DNA from: Pardosa pseudoannulata
Taxonomy: Eukaryota > Arthropoda > Arachnida > Araneae > Lycosidae
Assembly: GCA_032207245.1 (NCBI GenBank)
Contig: CM063500.1
Coordinates: 61,639,051 to 61,703,050 of the forward strand
Direction: 5' to 3'
DNA: 64,000 nucleotides
Both the position numbers and the translations under genes were made by a program. Each line of letters begins with the position of its first letter. Position 1 is the first letter of the stretch. Positions 59,386 through 64,000 of this stretch are shown piece by piece. The notes beneath the pieces were generated by a model. The model was not told the DNA's origin. It did not search any database and saw only the letters and a program-made list of their open reading frames with translations.

Positions 59386-60578
59386 CATGGTTCGTACACT
59401 TTTTTAATGGAAAAAATTAAGCACCATTCAAACTTTTTAAGCACCTCTTATCAGAAACATATCAGATAAAATAATGGTTATTACATTAGGTTCAACAAAA
59501 ACGGGAACAAATGAGAGTGTGTATAAATGAGAAATCATTGTATTTCACAAACACAGAAGTCAAAATTTTGGGGAAAAAAGGAGAAAAATCAAAAAGAGAG
59601 GTAGTTGAATAACTATTAAAAATTAATGTTCTGATTTACTTTATACAAAATCAAAAACCTAAATACGAAATATGAAAGTATCTAAATAACTTTTTATCAA
59701 TATAAACAAGTACTTAAGTTTCCTAGTAAAAAAAAAAAAAATTAAAACAGATTCAAATCAGATGTTTCTTCAATTTGCCTAATTAAAAAAATAAATAAAT
59801 TCACCAATACAGTGGAACTTTATTATATTAAACTTTGAGGAACCATATTGTTTGTTGGACTTAATAATTTTTACTAATATAAACAATCACTCGAGTCTCC
59901 TAATCAAAAAATGTTGAAAACAGATTCAAATCAGAAGTTTTTCAAATATCCTAATTAAAAAAAAATTAATAATATAAATGCGCATTTTAGATATCAAATT
60001 TTTAGGATACATTTCTATACACAAATTTTTAATTTTGTGACTGCAGAATTTCTTAAATAGCAATAAAATCTATACCTTAATAGTTTGGAAAGATACAATA
60101 ATTATCATTAAATTTAATTTTAATCAATGTCTAAAAACTCATGATTTAAATAATATGCGCACTGTATAAGGCTATTTTTTTAAGTGGACAATTAATTTTT
60201 TTTTTTTAAATAGCGATATTTTGGGACGATGATCGAATAGGACGGGATTTTTTTCGGTATCTGAGCCAGGGGGTTCGAATTGTACTTTAGACTAACAGAT
60301 TTGTAACCATTTAGTTTGGTCTGAGAGCGCTAGAGTTTTCTTTTGTTACCCGACGGCTAAAGACATCGGAATTTCATTCACACTGAACGATTAATCCCGA
60401 GCTACCTTTTATGATTTTCATAGACGATTTCGAAATATTCAAATAAAAATTGTCGGCAAGAAAAAAAATAAGGACTTTAGGGGAAAATTAAGCACTCTTT
60501 AAGCACTTTTTAAGGCCTTAAAAACATGTTTCGAAATTAAGCAGTTTTTAAGCACTTTTAAGCACCGTACGAACCTTG
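59386..60578. mobile_element. hAT-like element nested in the TTAA element
   Basis: The tips are CATGGTTCGTAC and inverted CAAGGTTCGTACGGTGCTTA. Subterminal TTAAGCAC motifs repeat several times at both ends (AATTAAGCACC; TTTAAGCACTTTT), as in many arthropod hAT elements. ATATC is present at both junctions, possibly the core of an imperfect 8-bp duplication. The 1.19-kb interior is AT-rich and non-coding, with a SINE-like scrap near 60310-60370. Confidence 0.75.
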
Positions 60579-60759
60579 ATATCGCATTATTAAATGTGGT
60601 ATATCTATTTTCACGGTTGTGAGCCCATTTGACTCATAGAATGCATATGAAAATAATAAATAGAGTATAAAGTATAGTATAAAGTAAATATAGAGAAGAA
60701 GTCAAGAACACTTCCATTCCAATGACAGAAATTCATGCACGGAAGAATTATCAGGTTCA

Positions 60760-60873
60760 ACAATCATGCAAAAGAAACAGATGTAGAAACCATTGTGCTA
60801 AATGTAATTGAAATGTTTGCAGAAAATGTGTTTCAAAAACAGATTTTATATGTAAAAAATGTTTTTCATGAAC
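60760..60873 (+). pseudogene. piggyBac transposase cysteine-rich C-terminal fragment
   Basis: In the frame CKRNRCRNHCAKCN, a stop, then NVCRKCVSKTDFICKKCF, closely spaced Cys and His residues match the C-terminal zinc-binding domain of piggyBac transposases. The rest of the gene is gone. The longer forward ORF at 60735-60971 is a different, meaningless frame. Confidence 0.65.
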
Positions 60874-61392
60874 TTTTGATAATAAATATTTTATTTAAAT
60901 TAATTTGGAACTATTTTCTTTGCAAAAAACTTCAATTTCCTTGTACGAGTCAAATTGACTCACTTCAGTAAAAACAGGTATATGATCAACATCCGTAAAT
61001 CTAGTGTTAAATGGCAAAGAAGTAGAAGTTGCAAATTTTTCAACAATCAAGGTTTAATTGCAACTACCAAAGAGGACACAGTTGATAGTATAAAGAAAAG
61101 AAATTTTTAAAAAAACACATTAGACTTTTAAAATGATGCAAAAATTCTGGAAATCTACTGATATCTAAGGCAGCCTCAAGCTTCAAATTTATAAAGCAAC
61201 TATAAAATTTATAAAAAATGTGTGTCAACTGTAAAAGGTTTTTTTCATCTGCATCAGATGCCTAAATCCCCAGACTTCCTTAGAGCACGTTTAAATTGCT
61301 TGCTTGCTTTAGAGCACTACAGTTTGTTTTTTTTTTTTTTCCCCTACACAAGGGCTAATGAGACCAGGACCTACAGCTTAAAACTGTTTTGA

Positions 61393-62325
61393 TGGTTGGT
61401 TGGTTGGCTGATTAAGTTTAGTGGTGCTAAATCTTCTAGGGGCAAACTGCGCCAAACAAGATGTGAAAATAAACTAAAGACAAAATTTAGATAAAAAATT
61501 TTGAGGAAAAAAAATAAAATAAAATAAAATAAAAGGTTCTAAAACGGATTAAAGTTACAAAAAAAAATACACATTCAACACAAAACACGTACAAAATTAA
61601 GTTATGTACAAATAAAATAAACATGAATTGGAAATTAAGTGAAAAATTAAGAATTTAAGTTATTAAATTAAAAATTTAAGAAATAAGTGAAAGAAAATTG
61701 AAAACTAAAAGATTAAAAATTGAATATTAGAAAATTGGAAAAAAAATCAGATTTCGAAGTAAAAAACATTACAACAAAAAAGAGGATCAACTTTGGATGT
61801 AGAGTTTCCCCGATTTTCAAAATTAAGATTAGGCGATGGATTTCCAAAAAATTTTATATACATTGCTCTAAGACAAACACAGGTTGTTAAAATATGCACG
61901 ACTGTGTAAGGTGTCTTGCAATATACACACTGTGGAGGGACATCATCCAGCAAGAGATGGGCATGGGTGAATCTGCAATGACCCACTTGTAGACGAGTGA
62001 GTATTATGTCATGTCTCCTAGAAGGGAATTGAGGCCATTTAGTTATCTTTGTTTTAATTTCTTGCAGTTTATTTGAAGGAATTGTATCCCACAAGATCTG
62101 CCATTTATCGTGTAAAAGATCGTTGATGTAATTTTTCAGGTCAGGGTAAGGAAGACCAGTGTTCAGAAAGTTACTTACAGACCTGGTAGCTTTGTCCACA
62201 AGTTCATGGCCTTTAATATCAACATGAGAGGAAACCCATCTAAAAATTAACAAGATTCCCATCGATGTAAGGTTAGTTATTGAAGTAAGAATTTTGAAAA
62301 TAATAGGATTATTACAATTATTTGA
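61393..62325 (-). mobile_element. 5'-truncated Jockey-like LINE, copy 3, in NDUFS1 intron
   Basis: A 15-bp target duplication, TTAAAACTGTTTTGA at 61378-61392 and TTAAAGCTGTTTTGA at 62326-62340, flanks it. The tail at the low-coordinate end is CCAACCAACCAACCA. The sequence is distinct from copies 1 and 2 (another subfamily), but the layout is the same. It lies in the same orientation as NDUFS1. Confidence 0.92.
61747..62325 (-). pseudogene. Jockey-type ORF2 C-terminus, copy 3
   Basis: From the truncation point through ILTSITNLTSMGILLIFRW the frame contains SHVDIKGHELVDKATR, a mutated HxGxxGNExAD RNase H signature (G to D, N to H). It then has a linker, TRLQVGHCRFTHAHLLLDD and the zinc knuckle CVYCKTPYTVVHILTTC. 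It ends at 61747. The frame is open over about 190 codons despite the motif changes. RT and endonuclease are absent. Confidence 0.85.
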
Positions 62326-62569
62326 TTAAAGCTGTTTTGAGTGGTGGCAAACATCCATACTGCAAACAAGATTTGAACCCATGAACTCCAGTACTACAGA
62401 CCTGCCCTTTACTAATTCAGCCAGTTTTCAGCTTTATTTGGACCTCTATAAGAGGGATATTTATTCTAATACTCTTCTTTGGGTCAAGGCCTAATGGATC
62501 TTGTCTAACTTCATTAGATCTTGGATAATAAGAAACAACATCATCATCATCAGATATAACTTATCTCAC

Positions 62570-62745
62570 CTCTGACAGAGCCCGGATAATTTTCCAGTCT
62601 TCCTTAGCCATGCCAGGAGGAGTAATGGCCTGCAAGGTCTGTTGAGTTCTTCCTTCAGTATTTACATAAGTAGCTTGTTTTTCAGTGTATGCCGCTCCAG
62701 GCAGAACAATATCAGCCATTTCAGCTCCCTTATCACCATGATGGC
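62570..62745 (-). CDS. NDUFS1: NDUFS1 internal exon (antepenultimate)
   Basis: A 176-bp exon. Its first two bases complete a Gly codon split with the upstream exon. It then encodes [58 protein letters not shown]. This is the conserved end of the molybdopterin-oxidoreductase-like domain of the 75 kDa subunit (human: [20 protein letters not shown]). The acceptor is TTTTGCAG and the donor GAG before GTGAGA. The apparent Met start at 62758 is intronic and an artefact. The rest of the gene lies beyond the window. Confidence 0.97.
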
Positions 62746-64000
62746 CTGCAAAAGTCAATTTGCTTACTATAATTCTATAAATATGTAAGACACAATTGCC
62801 AAATGTTGAGCATAATCAATAAATTCCCTGAGCTGAATAAAAATGTCATAAAATCCCAATTTTATCTTTTCAAACAAAGAATACTGGATTTTTATGGTCC
62901 AAATTAGTTCTTTTAACATACCCTTTAAAAAATAATATAAAACAAAGCTTCTTGTATAAAGTTACATTACAATTACCCTAATATCCGGCGTATAATCTGC
63001 AGGTACAAATTTAGCAATATTTTTAGAGAAAAATAACGTATAGTCAGTAACGGTGAATAATCTGCAGCAGCGTATAATCCGTAGATTAAATTTACATTTT
63101 AATCTCATGTGATTCACAGTTTTCAATGTATATGGAAAAAATATTATGCCTTTTAGTGTTAAAAAACTTAAGTTTAAACTCTTTAAAGAAAATATTATCA
63201 TTAAGTAAATTAAAAAAAGTAATCTAATAAAGTGAAAATTTGGATAGACTTAAAAAATTTTATATTAAACCACAGTAAAAAATATAGTCAATATTTACAT
63301 TAATGAGTACAGAAACAATGATAAAATAAATTATTGGAACCCATATTTAATAAAAAAGATGTTAAAATTTAGAATATTAAGTAATAGAAAAAATGGTAAT
63401 AAAAAATACTGCAGTTTTGGAGCCCATAATTAAAAAAAAATAAGAATGAAGCAAAAATAGAATTCTTAAAGTATTTTTGATAAAATAAATTTAAATGGAA
63501 TATATTAATTTATTTGTAATTTTTATTAAAAATTTTTTGGCTGAAATAAATTTTTAATCAATTTAAAAAAAAAAAAAATGAATGCAGCAAAATGCCAGAA
63601 TTTCAGAAGATATGATATTTCTTGATAGAAATAAATAACAGCAAAAATGATATATATGCATAATTTAATTTTTTAAAGTATTTTTAATATTAAAATAATT
63701 TAATTAATTTAAAAAAAATTAGACTTATTGTATAAACAGATTTTTTTTTATTGAATAAAAAAATATTTATCTTAAAGATATAAATACATATTTAATATGC
63801 ATAACTGAGATAATAGTTAGAATTAAAATTCATTTAACGTATTTGCAGATATATACCCAGAAATAGGGTAAATATATATAATCAGATTTTTTTTACAAAT
63901 GAAAATTAGGTTAAAATTATCTTATACACACTTGATATTTTTTTTCTCATAAAATTATAAAACATTGATTATTAAATTATACAAAAGCCTTTTTAATAGA
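62746..64000 (-). other. NDUFS1 upstream intron (partial)
   Basis: Extremely AT-rich sequence upstream of the 62570-62745 exon, running to the window end. No exon recognised, so the next 5' exon must lie beyond 64000. No element ends are clear. Confidence 0.7.

Larger units (their letters stand above)
59227..61010 (+). mobile_element. TTAA-flanked piggyBac-like element hosting a hAT element
   Basis: The tips are TTAACACTAGATTTACAGA and inverted TTAACACTAGATTTACGGA, with TTAA at 59227-59230 and 61007-61010. GAG(C/T)C(A/C)A(A/T)TTGACTC-type palindromes lie at 59248-59262 and 60621-60635 (left side once the hAT is removed) and GAGTCAAATTGACTC at 60947-60961 (right side). Without the nested element it is about 590 bp. 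It carries the end of a piggyBac-type transposase. Confidence 0.85.
61296..62432 (-). mobile_element. tRNA-SINE, family 1, copy 7, split by a Jockey insertion
   Basis: The left piece to 61392 has TAGAGCACTACAGT, a T-rich run and GGGCTAATGAGACCAGGACC. The right piece 62341-62432 has GGCAAACATCCATACTGCAA, a decayed B box (AGATTTGAACCC) and ATTCAGCCAG. The order and spacing are those of the family when the interruption is removed. Confidence 0.85.
58762..62569 (-). other. NDUFS1 intron loaded with nested transposons
   Basis: A 3.8-kb intron (donor GTGAGA at 62564-62569, acceptor TTTTAG at 58762-58767). It contains a TTAA element with a nested hAT element (59227-61010) and a SINE split by a Jockey insertion (61296-62432), together nearly three quarters of its length. 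Confidence 0.88.

Noticed and set aside
60310..60370. Eighth SINE copy inside the hAT element
   Set aside because: Only a weak partial match to the SINE tail region (AGCGCTAGAGTTTTC, GACGGCTAAAGAC). No head, no duplication.
62561..62758. Stand-alone 65-residue gene
   Set aside because: It is the NDUFS1 exon plus intronic bases. The Met and the final Arg codon lie outside the splice sites.

Overview
The window is AT-rich, intron-bearing animal nuclear DNA. It contains the 3' end of one recognisable host gene surrounded by transposable elements and satellite DNA. On the minus strand at the right end lie three exons of NDUFS1 (mitochondrial complex I 75 kDa subunit): 62570-62745, 58621-58761 and 57218-57361. 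They have good splice sites and a downstream polyadenylation signal, and the 5' exons lie beyond base 64000. The tRNA-derived SINEs with (CCAA)n tails, Jockey-type LINE ends and many piggyBac-like elements suggest an arthropod, possibly a chelicerate such as a spider. That placement is an inference from style, not a demonstrated assignment.

Layout. 0-7 kb: non-coding DNA with short tandem duplications and a six-copy 281-bp tandem repeat (2.4-4.1 kb). 7-20 kb: TIR elements, including a hAT-like element (7.2-8.0), a palindromic MITE family (8.8, 9.0, 13.4 nested, and again at 26.8), two copies of a TTAA-flanked element (10.2 and 11.5, the latter full of AT microsatellite), a dispersed 1-kb repeat (14.7), a TG/GA microsatellite (15.8), a near-perfect 267-bp palindrome (16.3), a 0.9-kb TIR element (16.7) and a Tigger/pogo remnant (19.4). 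20-36 kb: piggyBac relics, two tRNA-SINE families, a dead-on-arrival LINE end with a 15-bp target duplication (28.0-28.8), and a truncated Jockey (33.4). 36.8-43 kb: a piggyBac cluster. One short element sits precisely in the TTAA of a SINE, one decayed piggyBac (37.9-41.3) carries a Jockey insertion and a broken transposase, and one short element lies at 42.4.

43.5-53.1 kb holds the most unusual structure. About 32 monomers of a 227/255-bp satellite (45.0-52.4) are bracketed by two inverted arms that match each other from the outer tips to the array edges. Read as a unit it is a 9.5-kb fold-back-like, non-coding element carrying its own satellite. 54-64 kb: a small MITE, two more SINEs and the NDUFS1 3' end. 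Its introns contain a deleted mariner, a TTAA element with a hAT element nested inside, and a SINE split by a Jockey insertion.

Nothing outside NDUFS1 looks like a functional host gene. All other coding traces are transposase or reverse-transcriptase remnants. A recurring theme is that TTAA-flanked families with different ends each carry short subterminal palindromes, usually two near one end, which look like family-specific transposase binding sites.
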